Shown piece after piece: positions 45,554-59,211 of a stretch of 64,000 nt of DNA; positions within the stretch are counted from its first letter, which is position 1; every line of letters starts with the position of its first letter. Both the position numbers and the translations under genes were made by a program. Source of the stretch: JAKAWQ01 sp963840545 (GTDB lineage: Bacteria > Pseudomonadota > Alphaproteobacteria > Acetobacterales > Acetobacteraceae). The stretch spans positions 558,001-622,000 of the forward strand of contig CAWIZE010000001.1 of NCBI GenBank assembly GCA_963840545.1, read 5' to 3'. The notes under the pieces are model-generated. The model was given only the letters and a program-made list of their open reading frames with translations, was not told where the DNA came from and made no database searches.

Positions 45554-46804
45554 ATGACGATCCCTGACGCGATGGTCATGGCGGGGCGCGCGGCCATGCA
45601 CCACGCGCACGAGGTCATCCTGCTCGGCGGCGGGCTCGGCATCCTCAGCATCCTGGCCGCGATCGCCTCGCGCCGCATCGGGGCGCCGATGCTGCTCGCC
45701 TTCCTGGCGCTCGGCATGCTCGTCGGCGAGGACGGCCTGCTCGGCATCCACTACGACGATTACGCCACGTCCTACCTGATCGGCAGTGTCGCCCTTGCGG
45801 TGATCCTCTTCGAAGGCGGCCTCAAGACGCCCGTGCCAATGCTGCGGGCGGCATTCTGGCCCGCGCTCGCGCTGGCGACGGTGGGCGTCGCCGTGACCGC
45901 CGGCATCGTCGGAGGTGTGATCGCCGTGGTGGACCGGCTGCCGATCGCGCCGGCGCTGCTGGCAGGAGCCGTGGTGGCACCGACCGACGCGGCGGCGGTC
46001 GCGGTCCTGCTGCGGACCTCGGCAGTGGCCCTGCCGGAGCGGTTGCTCGCGCTTCTGGAGGTGGAATCCGGCCTCAACGACCCGATGTCGGTGTTCCTGA
46101 CCCTGCTCCTCATCCATATCATTGCCGCGCCCGGCTCGCTCGGCGTGAGCGGCGCCGCGATTCTCTTCCTCGAGGAGATGCTCGGCGGCGCCGCCCTTGG
46201 GCTCGCCGGCGGCTGGCTGCTCGGCCGGGCAATGCGGCTTCTGCCGCTCGAGCCCGCGCTGGCGACGGTGTTCCTCCTCGGCGCCGCCCTCGGGCTGTTC
46301 GGCATTGCCCAGATCCTCGGGGCGAGCGGCTTTCTCGCGGTCTATCTCGCCGGAATCGTCACCCGCGCCGCCATCAACCCAACCCGTTCCGGCATCGCCC
46401 CGTTCTTCGAAGGCATGGCCTGGCTCTCGCAGATCGTCCTCTTCCTTATGCTCGGCCTGCTGGTCACGCCGCACCTTCTGCCGGAATATATCCCCGGCGC
46501 GATCGGCGGCGCCGCGGCGCTGATTTTCCTCGCCCGCCCGGTGGCGGTGTTCGGCACGCTCCTGCCGTTCCGGTTCTCCTGGCGCGAGTCCGCCTTCGCC
46601 TCGTGGGTGGGCCTGCGCGGCGCGGTGCCGATCTATCTCAGCATCATCCCGGCGCTCGGCGACCCCGAACGCGGGGGGAGCCTGTTCGCCAGCATGTTCA
46701 TCGTCGTCATCCTCTCGCTCATCGTGCAGGGCTGGACCGTCGGCCTTTCGGCCCGCCTCCTCGGGTTCGGCGGGCGGCGCGGCGAAGCCGGCTCGCATGG
46801 CTGA
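45554..46804 (+). CDS. CPA1/CPA2 cation/proton antiporter (NhaP2/CvrA-like)
   Basis: 416 aa, about 12 TMs. Motifs of the family: GLKTPVPMLRAAFWPALALA, VVAPTDAAAVAVLLRT, LEVESGLNDPMSVFLTLLLI, FLAVYLAGIV and the end WVGLRGAVPIYLSI. The ND Asp pair in APTDAA and LND is the ion site of potassium/sodium-proton antiporters. It lacks the C-terminal TrkA/RCK domain usual for full CvrA, stopping after the membrane part, so regulation by NAD(H) is not expected. The stop overlaps the gltX start by 8 bases. Confidence 0.85.
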   Translation: MTIPDAMVMAGRAAMHHAHEVILLGGGLGILSILAAIASRRIGAPMLLAFLALGMLVGEDGLLGIHYDDYATSYLIGSVALAVILFEGGLKTPVPMLRAAFWPALALATVGVAVTAGIVGGVIAVVDRLPIAPALLAGAVVAPTDAAAVAVLLRTSAVALPERLLALLEVESGLNDPMSVFLTLLLIHIIAAPGSLGVSGAAILFLEEMLGGAALGLAGGWLLGRAMRLLPLEPALATVFLLGAALGLFGIAQILGASGFLAVYLAGIVTRAAINPTRSGIAPFFEGMAWLSQIVLFLMLGLLVTPHLLPEYIPGAIGGAAALIFLARPVAVFGTLLPFRFSWRESAFASWVGLRGAVPIYLSIIPALGDPERGGSLFASMFIVVILSLIVQGWTVGLSARLLGFGGRRGEAGSHG

Positions 46805-48248
46805 GTCTCTTGGGCTAGAAGCCGTCGCCGTGACCGTCCGCACCCGCTTCGCCCCGAGCCCGACCGGCATGCTGCACATCGGCAGCGCCCGTACGGCCCT
46901 CTTCAACTACCTTTTCAGCCGCCACCACGGCGGCACCTACCTGCTCCGGATCGAGGATACCGACCGGGCGCGCAACACCGAGGCCGCGATCCGCGCCATC
47001 CTCGAGGGGCTCGCATGGCTCGACCTCCTCCCGGACGAGCCGCCGCTGTTCCAGTCCACACGCGCCGCCCGCCACGCCGAGGTGGCGCGGGCGCTGCTTG
47101 CGGCGGGCCGGGCCTATCTCTGCTTCTGCACCCCCGCGGAGTTGGCCGCGATGCGCGAACAGGCGCTCGCCGAGGGCAGGCCGCCCCGCTATGACGGTCG
47201 CTGGCGCCAGCGCGACCCGGCGGAGGCGCCGCCCGGCGTGGCGCCCGCGATCCGCCTCAAGGCGCCGCGCGAGGGCGAGACGCTCGTCCAGGATCTCGTC
47301 CAGGGCACGGTGCGTGTGGCCAATGCCGAGCTCGACGACATGATCATCCTGCGCGGGGACGGCAGCCCCACCTACCAGCACGCGGTGGTGGTGGACGACC
47401 ACGATATGGGCATCACCCACGTGATCCGCGGCGACGATCACCTGACCAACGCCTTCCGCCAGATGCAGATCTATCAGGCGATGGGCTGGGAGCCGCCGCG
47501 CTTCGCCCATATCCCGCTGATCCATGGCCCGGACGGAGCCAAGCTCTCGAAACGGCATGGCGCGCAGAGCGTGGTCGAGTTCCGCGATCAGGGCTTCCTT
47601 CCCGAGGCGCTCTGCAACTACCTGCTGCGGCTCGGCTGGGGCCACGGCGATGCGGAGGTGCTGTCGCGGGAGGAGGCGATCCGCCTCTTCGATCTCGACG
47701 GCGTCGGTCGGGCGGCGAGCCGGATGGATTATGCGAAGCTCACCCATCTCAATGCGGTCTGGATCCGCCAGGCGGATGACGGCCGGCTCGCCGCGGACGT
47801 GGCGGAGCGGCTCGGACGGGCGGGCGCCCGGGCACCCGAGGTCCAGGCGCCCGAGGTCCAGGCGCCCGAGGTCCAGGCGCGGATCCGGGCCCTGATGCCC
47901 GTGCTCAAAGAGCGGGCGCGAACGCTGGGCGAGCTCGCGGCGTCAGCTTCCTTCCTCGCGCACGCGCCGGCGCCTCCGCTCGAAGCAAAGGCCCAGGCGT
48001 TGCTGACCCCGGCGGCGCGGGAGATGCTGGGAGAATTGGCAACGGCGCTCGCGGCGACGGAATTCACCCCGCCGGCACTGGATGCGTGCCTGCGCGCCTT
48101 TGCCCTCGCGCGGGGCGACAAGCTCGGCAGCGTGGCGCAGCCGCTGCGCGCGGCGCTCACCGGCTCGACCGCGAGCCCGCCGATCGACGCCGTGCTCGCC
48201 GTGCTGGGGCGCGAAGAGACATTGTCACGGATCAGGGCGATCCTCTGA
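46797..48248 (+). CDS. gltX: glutamyl-tRNA synthetase
   Basis: 483 aa class I synthetase: HIGH-like FAPSPTGMLHIGSARTALFN, LLRIEDTDRARN, GRAYLCFCTPAELAA, THVIRGDDHLTNAFRQ and the KMSKS-like AKLSKRHGAQSV. C-terminal anticodon-binding helices. Between the barrels and the C-terminal domain a run of three APEVQ repeats (47832-47876) forms a linker not usual in GltX. Alphaproteobacteria often carry two GltX copies; this could be the main one or the second. ATG 46797 overlaps the antiporter; a GTG at 46830 (VRTRFAPSPTG) is a plausible alternative start. Confidence 0.93.
   Translation: MAESLGLEAVAVTVRTRFAPSPTGMLHIGSARTALFNYLFSRHHGGTYLLRIEDTDRARNTEAAIRAILEGLAWLDLLPDEPPLFQSTRAARHAEVARALLAAGRAYLCFCTPAELAAMREQALAEGRPPRYDGRWRQRDPAEAPPGVAPAIRLKAPREGETLVQDLVQGTVRVANAELDDMIILRGDGSPTYQHAVVVDDHDMGITHVIRGDDHLTNAFRQMQIYQAMGWEPPRFAHIPLIHGPDGAKLSKRHGAQSVVEFRDQGFLPEALCNYLLRLGWGHGDAEVLSREEAIRLFDLDGVGRAASRMDYAKLTHLNAVWIRQADDGRLAADVAERLGRAGARAPEVQAPEVQAPEVQARIRALMPVLKERARTLGELAASASFLAHAPAPPLEAKAQALLTPAAREMLGELATALAATEFTPPALDACLRAFALARGDKLGSVAQPLRAALTGSTASPPIDAVLAVLGREETLSRIRAIL
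47832..47876 (+). repeat. three tandem 15-base repeats inside gltX
   Basis: Units G-C-[AG]-CCCGAGGTCCAG, repeated three times with one base difference in the first, encode APEVQ APEVQ APEVQ. In-frame length keeps the enzyme open. Likely unstable by slippage. Confidence 0.9.
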
Positions 48249-48319
48249 ACGCGCGCCCCGTTCCCTGGGCGCCGCCCTGTGCTAAGCTTGGCCGGCCAAC
48301 ATCTGCAGGAGAAAGCGTC

Positions 48320-48775
48320 ATGCGTCCGGCAAGAACATGGTCGGTCCTTCTCGCATTGGCATTGCTCGGATGGATCACCTCGGTGACGCTCGTGCATGCG
48401 GCACCGGTTTCCTTCAGCGTGCCGCTGTCCGGCGCGGCGCAGGTGCCGCCGGTCAGCACGTCCGGCACCGGCACGGCCGATCTCACCTATGATCCGACGA
48501 CGCGCGTGCTGACCTGGTCGGTCACCTTCAGCGGGCTCTCGAGCGCCGCCACCATGGCGCACTTCCATGGCCCGGCCGCCGCTGGCAAGAATGCCGGGGT
48601 GCAGATCTGGATCAGCAAGAAGGGCGCAGCCCCGACAAGCCCGATCACCGGCAACGCCACGCTGACCCCGGCGCAGGCGACGATGCTCATGGACGACGAT
48701 CTGTACGTCAACGTCCATTCCCAGGATCATCCGGGGGGCGAAATCCGCGGCCAGGTGATCCCGCCGAAGTCGTAG
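48320..48775 (+). CDS. secreted CHRD-domain protein
   Basis: 151 aa. A signal peptide (WSVLLALALLGWITSVTLVH) is followed by the CHRD (chordin-like) domain: VPLSGAAQVPPVSTSGTGTA, LTWSVTFSGLSSAATMAHFH, VQIWISKKGAAPTSPITG and DDLYVNVHSQDHPGGEIRGQ. The AHFHGP and HPGGEIRGQ signatures are clear. Its function in bacteria is unknown; periplasmic or secreted. ATG 48320 is preceded by GGAGAA. A hairpin follows the stop. Confidence 0.85.
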   Translation: MRPARTWSVLLALALLGWITSVTLVHAAPVSFSVPLSGAAQVPPVSTSGTGTADLTYDPTTRVLTWSVTFSGLSSAATMAHFHGPAAAGKNAGVQIWISKKGAAPTSPITGNATLTPAQATMLMDDDLYVNVHSQDHPGGEIRGQVIPPKS

Positions 48776-48784
48776 CGCGGCCAC

Positions 48785-48822
48785 CACCTGCCCCGGTCAC
48801 GCACGCGCGGCCGGGGCAGGTG
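48785..48822. terminator. hairpin between convergent CHRD and gltB genes
   Basis: Perfect 12-base arms CACCTGCCCCGG and CCGGGGCAGGTG at 48785-48796 and 48811-48822, with a 14-base loop. It lies in the 79-base gap between two converging genes, so it can serve both. No clear T-run follows, so termination may rest on the stem alone. Confidence 0.7.
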
Positions 48823-48854
48823 AGGCGGGCCAGGCAAGTGCGGGGGGCCGGAGA

Positions 48855-53401
<4,547 letters not shown>

Positions 53402-53405
<4 letters not shown>

Positions 53406-54841
53406 TCTGCGGCGACCGCGAATTTCACGGCCTCCTGCTCGAGATAGGCGTGGATGCCCGCGGCGGCGTCGCGCCCGTCGCGGATCGCCCAGACGACGAG
53501 GCTCGCGCCGCGGACGATGTCGCCGGCGGCGAAGACGCCGGGAAGGTTCGTCATGAAGCTCCGGTGATGGACCTTGAGCGTGCCCCAGCGGGTGACGGCG
53601 AGCTCCGGTTCGGCGAATTGGCGAGGGAGATCCTCGGGATCGAAGCCGAGCGCCTTGATGACGAGATCGGCCTCGAGCCTGAAGGAAGGCGCGTCCGCGG
53701 GCTCAACGGACTGGCGGCCGGAGGCATCGGGGAGGCCAAGGCGCATGCGCGAGGAATGGGCGGTTTGGACACGCTGGGCGCCTGAAAATGCCTTGGGCAC
53801 GCTCAGCCAAAGGAACTCAACCCCTTCTTCTTCCGCGTTTTTTACCTCCCGCATCGAGCCCGGCATGTTGGTGCGGTCACGGCGATACAGGCACTTGACG
53901 GACCGGGCACCCTGGCGGACGGCGGTGCGGACGCAATCCATGGCGGTATCTCCCCCGCCCACGACCAGAACGCGCTTGCCGCTTGCGTCGAGAAGGCCGC
54001 TCTCGAAGTCCGGCACCGTGTCGCCGAGGCCCTTGCGGTTGGAGGCGATCAGGTAGTCGAGCGCGGGGACGATGCCGGGCAAGGTGGCGCCCGGGGCGGT
54101 GAGGTCGCGGGCCTGGTAGACGCCCGTGGCGATCAGGACCGCCTCATGGCGGCGGCGGAGCTCGTCGAGGGAGATGTCACGGCCGATCTCACAATTGAGA
54201 TGGACTTTTACCCCTTGCTCGGAGAGCTGGCGGGCGCGGCGCAGCACGATCTCCTTCTCGAGCTTGAAGTTGGGGATGCCATAGATAAGAAGGCCGCCAA
54301 TGCGGTCGTGGCGGTCATAGACGTGGACCGTGTAGCCGAGCGCGCGCAGCTCCTCGGCGGCGGCGAGGCCGCCCGGGCCGGCGCCGACGATGCCGATCGA
54401 GCGGCCGCGCTCGCGCGTCGGCCGGCGGGTGCGGACCCAGCCCTGCTCGAAGGCGGTGTCGGTGAGGAAGCGCTCGACGGCGCCGATGGTCACCGCCTCG
54501 TAGCCCTTCTCGATCACGCAATTGCCCTCGCAGAGCCGGTCCTGGGGGCAGATGCGGCCGCAAATCTCGGGGAAATTGTTGGTCGCGGCGGAGATCTCGT
54601 AGGCCTCCTCGACGCGGCCCTCGGCGGCGAGCTTGAGCCAGTCGGGGATGTCGTTGCCGAGCGGGCAATGGACCGAGCAGAAGGGCACGCCGCACTGGCT
54701 GCAACGGCTGGACTGGCGGGCCGCCTCAGGCGCATCGAAGCGGCCATAGATTTCGGCGAAATCGGCACGGCGCTCGGCCACCGCCCGTTTCTCGGGCTGC
54801 TGCTGCGGCAGGCGCACGAATTGCAGCATGCGGTCGGCCAT
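53402..54841 (-). CDS. gltD: glutamate synthase (NADPH) small subunit
   Basis: 479 aa. Two N-terminal 4Fe-4S clusters: CSQCGVPFCSVHCPLGN and CGRICPQDRLCEGNC. FAD-binding GIVGAGPGGLAAAEEL and IYGIPNFKLEKEIVLRRA, NADPH-binding RVLVVGGGDTAMDCVRTAVR, with a typical GDIVRGASLVVWAIRDGRDA end. It feeds electrons from NADPH to GltB. Upstream gene of the gltDB pair; its start ATG 54841 has a plain ribosome site. A dyad sits about 100 bases upstream (54942-54956). Confidence 0.95.
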
Positions 54842-54941
54842 GCTTTTTCCCTTTCTCCTCCTTCCGGCAGCAAGCCAGCCGGCCCCATGGCCGAGACTAA
54901 TGGAGGTTTTTCGCGAGTGCGAGAGAGAATTGGGCCGACAT

Positions 54942-54956
54942 GACAGCTATGCTGTC
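54942..54956. promoter_or_regulatory. short dyad upstream of gltD
   Basis: GACAGC-TAT-GCTGTC, perfect 6-base arms, about 100 bases before the gltD start, in the 154-base gap to the next gene. Could be an operator for the glutamate synthase operon; it does not match an NtrC site. Weak support. Confidence 0.3.
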
Positions 54957-54995
54957 CCAGAGACGACGCTGCTCATGACGTTGTGAGGAGATGAT

Positions 54996-57065
54996 TCAGG
55001 TTGCGGAACGGATTAGGTCCGGTTTGGTCCTTTCGAGCGCCGGGAAATGGCAGGCGACGAAATGCCCGGCCTCACGTTCGAGCAGCTTGGGCACCTCCGC
55101 CGCGCAGATCGGAGCGGCGAGCGGACAGCGTGTGCGGAAGCGGCAGCCCGAGGGCGGATCGACCGCGCTCGCCGGCTCGCCGCCGAGGATCTGCCGCCGC
55201 CGGGTCCGCTCGATGGCAACGTCGGCGACCGGGACCGCGGAGATCAGGTAGCGCGTGTAGGGGTGTAGCGGCGCGGCGAAGAGCGCGGCGGCGGGCGCCA
55301 GCTCCGCCACCTGACCGAGATGGAGCACCAGGATGCGGTCGGAGATGTGCCGCACCACGGCGAGGTCGTGGGCGATGAAGAGATAGGTGAGATGGAAGCG
55401 CGCCTGGAGGTCGATCATCAGGTTGATGATCTGGGCCTGGATATTGACGTCGAGCGCGGAGATCGGCTCGTCGGCGACGATGAAGTCGGGCTCGAGGGCG
55501 AGCGCGCGGGCGATCGAGACGCGCTGGCGCTGGCCGCCCGAGAATTCGTGCGGGTAGCGCACGGCCGCACGCGCCGGCAGGCCGACAAGGCCGAGGAGGA
55601 TTTCGACGCGGGCTCGGACGGTACCCTCGCCGTCGGCGAGGCCGTAATAGCGGAGCGGCTCGGCCAGGATTTTTCCCACTGTCATGCGCGGGTTGAGCGA
55701 GGAGTAGGGGTCCTGGAAGACCATCTGCATGCGCCGCCGCAGCGGGCGGATGGCGGCGGGGGCGGCGGCAGCGATCTCGTGCCCGTCGAAGCGGATGCTG
55801 CCGGCGTCGGGGCGATGGATGCGCAGGAGAAGACGGCCGAGGGTCGATTTGCCGCAGCCGGACTCGCCGACGACGCCGAGCGTCTCGCCCGGGGCGATCT
55901 CGAAATCGACGCCGTCGACGGCGCGGACGAGGCGGCGCGGCTCGAAGAGGCGGTGGGGCAACGGGAAGTGCTTGACGAGGCCGCAGACGCGCACGAGCGG
56001 CGTGGTCCCGGAGGACGGGGGTGGTGGGGGCGTGGCGGGGGCGGCGGGGAGCGCGAAAGGGGCACGGAGGAATTCCTCCCCATCGGCGGCGACCCAGCAC
56101 CGCGAGAGATGGCCGGGCCCGACGGGGTCGAGCGACGGGTGCTCGGCGCAAATTGCACGGCGGAAGGGGCAACGCGGGGCGAAGCGGCAGCCGGGGGGAA
56201 AGGCGAGCGGATCGGGCGCCGCGCCCTCGATCGTGGTGAGGCGGCGATCGGCGGCCAGCGGCGCGTCGAGGCGCGGGATCGCGCTCATCAGCGCCGCGGT
56301 ATAGGGGTGGCGGGGCCGGGCGAGCACCGCCTCGGTCGGCCCCTCCTCGACGATCTCGCCCCCATACATCACCGCGACGCGCCCGCAGACGCCGGCGACC
56401 ACGCCGAGATCGTGGCTGATCAGCACCACGGCGGTGCCGAAATCGCGGTTGAGCTCGCGCAGGAGGTCGAGGATTTGCGCCTGGATGGTGACGTCGAGCG
56501 CGGTGGTGGGCTCGTCGGCGAGGAGCAGCGCGGGCTCGTTGCTCATGCCCATCGCCAGCACCACGCGCTGGCGCATGCCGCCGGAGAAATGGTGCGGATA
56601 GGAGCGCACCGCGCGCTCGGGCGCGGCGATGCCCATCCGGCCGAGGAGCGCGATCGCGCGGCGGGCCGCTTCGCGCGGCTTGCGGCCGTGCGCGACCATC
56701 GCCTCGTCGAGCTGGCGGGCGATGGTGAGCACGGGGTTGAGCGATGTCATCGGGTCCTGGAAGACCATCGCGACGTCGCCGCCACGCATCGCGCAGAGCT
56801 CTTCCTTGCCCATCGCGAGCACATCGCGGCCTTCAAAGCGGATGCTGCCCGCGGTGATGCGGCCCGGCTCGTCGATCAGGCGCATCACGGCGAGCGCGGT
56901 CATGCTTTTGCCCGAGCCCGATTCGCCGACGATGCCGAGGGTTTCGCCGGCGCCGACGGTGAGGCTCACGCCATCGACCGCGCGGACGAGCCCGTCATCG
57001 GTGGGGAAGCTCACGCAGAGGTCGCGCACGGCGAGGACGGGCGCGGGTGGTGTGCGGGCGTCCAT
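54996..57065 (-). CDS. peptide ABC transporter, fused DppD-DppF-type double ATPase
   Basis: 689 aa with two ATPases joined by an Ala/Pro-rich linker. First: VGESGSGKSMTALAVM, FQDPMTSLNPVLTIARQL, HFSGGMRQRVVLAMGM, LLLADEPTTALD, then the oligopeptide-ATPase Cys motif PPGCRFAPRCPFRRAIC. Second: VGESGCGKSTLGRLLL, FQDPYSSLNPRMTVGK, EFSGGQRQRVSIARAL, IVADEPISALD, and a second Cys motif (SGCRFRTRCPLAAPIC). In most bacteria these are separate DppD and DppF proteins. ATG 57065 overlaps the permease stop. Confidence 0.92.
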   Translation of the reverse strand: MDARTPPAPVLAVRDLCVSFPTDDGLVRAVDGVSLTVGAGETLGIVGESGSGKSMTALAVMRLIDEPGRITAGSIRFEGRDVLAMGKEELCAMRGGDVAMVFQDPMTSLNPVLTIARQLDEAMVAHGRKPREAARRAIALLGRMGIAAPERAVRSYPHHFSGGMRQRVVLAMGMSNEPALLLADEPTTALDVTIQAQILDLLRELNRDFGTAVVLISHDLGVVAGVCGRVAVMYGGEIVEEGPTEAVLARPRHPYTAALMSAIPRLDAPLAADRRLTTIEGAAPDPLAFPPGCRFAPRCPFRRAICAEHPSLDPVGPGHLSRCWVAADGEEFLRAPFALPAAPATPPPPPSSGTTPLVRVCGLVKHFPLPHRLFEPRRLVRAVDGVDFEIAPGETLGVVGESGCGKSTLGRLLLRIHRPDAGSIRFDGHEIAAAAPAAIRPLRRRMQMVFQDPYSSLNPRMTVGKILAEPLRYYGLADGEGTVRARVEILLGLVGLPARAAVRYPHEFSGGQRQRVSIARALALEPDFIVADEPISALDVNIQAQIINLMIDLQARFHLTYLFIAHDLAVVRHISDRILVLHLGQVAELAPAAALFAAPLHPYTRYLISAVPVADVAIERTRRRQILGGEPASAVDPPSGCRFRTRCPLAAPICAAEVPKLLEREAGHFVACHFPALERTKPDLIRSAT

Positions 57066-57934
57066 CAGCGCGACTTCGCCTTGGGATCGAGCCAGTCGCG
57101 AATCCCGTCGCCCAGGAAATTGAAGCCGAGCACGACGGTGAGGATGGCGAATCCAGGAAAGCTCGCGACCCACCATTGCGAGACGAATTCCCGGCCTTCG
57201 GCGACCATCGAGCCCCATTCGGGACGCGGCGGCACGACGCCGAGGCCAAGGAAGGAGAGGCCGGCGAAGGTGATGATCGCGTTGCCGATATCGAGTGTCA
57301 CCAGGACGATAAGCGGGCCCACGGCGTTCGGCGCGATGTGGCGGAAGAGGATTCGGGCGGCATTGTAGCCGGCAACCGTCGCGGCCTCGACATATTCGAG
57401 CGTGCGCTGCTGGAGCACGAGGCTGCGGGCGAGGCGGGCGAATTTCGGCCACCAGACGACGAGCATGGCGATGATCGTGTTGGTGGTGCCGACGCCGAGC
57501 GCGGCGCCGATGGCAAGGGCGAGGATGATCGGGGGAAAGCAGAGGATGAGATCGGTGAGGCGCATCAGCACCCATTCGACGCCGCGCCCGGCATAGGCGG
57601 CGATACCGCCCACCAGCGTCCCGAAGGAGGCGCCGATGCCGACGACGACGATGCCGGTGAGGAGAGAAATGCGCGCGCCGTAAAGCAGGCGCGTGAGCAC
57701 GTCGCGGCCGAGCTCGTCCGTGCCCAGCAGGTGGCGCGCGGAGGGAGCGAGCAGGCGGATGCCGACATTCACGGTGTTGGGCGCGTAGGGCGCGACGAGC
57801 GGGGCGAAAATGGCGAGCGCCGACCAGGCGAGGACGATCGCGGCGCCGAGGGCGGCGAGCCCGTAGCGGCGACGCCAGCTTGCGAGGCGGGCGCGGCGGG
57901 AGGGGCCGAGCGCGGCGAGTGATGCCGCGCTCAT
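57065..57934 (-). CDS. peptide ABC transporter permease (DppC-type)
   Basis: 289 aa from ATG 57934. N-terminal TM (YGLAALGAAIVLAWSALAIF), periplasmic loop HLLGTDELGRDVLTRLLYG, and five further TMs; coupling motif AATVAGYNAARILFRHIAPN. GTDELGRDVLTRLLYGARIS is the DppC signature. The frame's open upstream part is antisense-like. The start overlaps the DppB-type stop (ATGA). Confidence 0.9.
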   Translation of the reverse strand: MSAASLAALGPSRRARLASWRRRYGLAALGAAIVLAWSALAIFAPLVAPYAPNTVNVGIRLLAPSARHLLGTDELGRDVLTRLLYGARISLLTGIVVVGIGASFGTLVGGIAAYAGRGVEWVLMRLTDLILCFPPIILALAIGAALGVGTTNTIIAMLVVWWPKFARLARSLVLQQRTLEYVEAATVAGYNAARILFRHIAPNAVGPLIVLVTLDIGNAIITFAGLSFLGLGVVPPRPEWGSMVAEGREFVSQWWVASFPGFAILTVVLGFNFLGDGIRDWLDPKAKSR

Positions 57935-58941
57935 CGATGCACTCGCGGATCGAGAAAGGCGTAGGAGATATCGACCAGAAGATTGATGAAGAGGTAGGTG
58001 ACCGCGACCACGAGCGTGATGCCCATGATCGCCGGGAAATCGAGCGAGGAGGCGGCGGTGAAGGTGTAGCGGCCGAGCCCGGGCCAGGAGAAGATCGTCT
58101 CGGTGAGCACCGCGCCGGAGAGCAGGTTGGCGTAGGCGAGGCCGCCGAGCGTGACCACGGGGATGAGCGCATTCGGCCAGGCGTGGCGCATGATCACCTG
58201 CCATTCGCGGAGGCCCTTGGCGCGGCCCATGCGCACATAGTCCTGGCGGATGCAGTCGAGCATGCTGGCGCGCGTGGTGCGGGTGACAAGGCCGATGGTG
58301 GCGGCGGCGAGGACGAAGGCGGGCAGTGCGAGATGGCTGAGCGCGTCCCAGAAGCCGCCGAGGTCGCCGGCGAGGAGCGTGTCGATCAGGTAGAAGCCGG
58401 TGACGGTGGGCGGGGGGAAGGCGATCGGGTCGAGCCGGCCGGGGCCCGGGGCGATGCCGAGCCAGCCATAGAAGATCGCAAGCACGATGAAGGCGAGCCA
58501 GAAGGTGGGCGAGGCGACGCCGAGCAGCGAGATCGCGCGCGCGAGATGGTCGATCCAGCTATCGCGGCGGACGGCGGCGAGAATGCCGAGCGGGATGCCG
58601 GCGAGGAGGGCGAGGAGAAAACCCGCGCTCGCGAGCTCGATCGTCGCCGGGGCATAGCTTTCGAGATCATCGAGCACCGGGCGTTGCGAGACGATGGAGG
58701 TGCCGAGATCGCCGTGCGCGAGGCCATCGAGGAAAATGAAATAGCGCTCGGCGAGCGGCTTATCGAGGCCGTATTTGTGGCGCCAGGCGGCGACGACGTG
58801 CGGGTCGGATGCCGCCATGTCGCCGAGCTGGACAAGGACAGGATCGCCCGGGACGGTGTTGGCGATGAGGAAGATGACGAGGGTGGCGGCGAGCGCCATG
58901 CCGAACGAGGCGGCGATGCGGGAGAGGATGAAGCGGAGCAT
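57931..58941 (-). CDS. peptide ABC transporter permease (DppB-type)
   Basis: 336 aa from ATG 58941 (MLRFILSRIAASFGMALAAT). TM1, loop NTVPGDPVLVQLGDMAASDP and KYGLDKPLAERYFIFL, then TMs; coupling motif RMGRAKGLREWQVIMRHAWP. It is the first gene of this transporter in the window. No substrate-binding protein is next to it; upstream lies a divergent methyltransferase, so the binding protein is encoded elsewhere. Substrate unknown. Confidence 0.9.
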   Translation of the reverse strand: MLRFILSRIAASFGMALAATLVIFLIANTVPGDPVLVQLGDMAASDPHVVAAWRHKYGLDKPLAERYFIFLDGLAHGDLGTSIVSQRPVLDDLESYAPATIELASAGFLLALLAGIPLGILAAVRRDSWIDHLARAISLLGVASPTFWLAFIVLAIFYGWLGIAPGPGRLDPIAFPPPTVTGFYLIDTLLAGDLGGFWDALSHLALPAFVLAAATIGLVTRTTRASMLDCIRQDYVRMGRAKGLREWQVIMRHAWPNALIPVVTLGGLAYANLLSGAVLTETIFSWPGLGRYTFTAASSLDFPAIMGITLVVAVTYLFINLLVDISYAFLDPRVHR

Positions 58942-59211
58942 GGTCGCGATCGGCCTTAGCGCCAACGCGCAAACGCTGCCGCGCGCACCTGAAGCGAGGG
59001 CGGGCACGTCGCTATTGCCGCAAGCATGCCTAGAGCACGGATGCGCCCCTCCCCCCCAAAGATGGCTGTCCCGCCGCCGTTTGCGCCGGTTCTAGGGGTC
59101 GGCGTGGGGAAATGTCAATCGCGACCGCCGGCGTGCGGGGCGGGCCTGCCGATGCGGGCTTCGCGCGGTTCGATTCCGGTGTATATGGCCGGGCAACAAA
59201 TGGGGTACGAG

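Noticed and set aside
55320..57368. 682-codon plus-strand frame
   Set aside because: Opposite the fused Dpp-type ATPases; composition is that of complementary GC-rich coding DNA.
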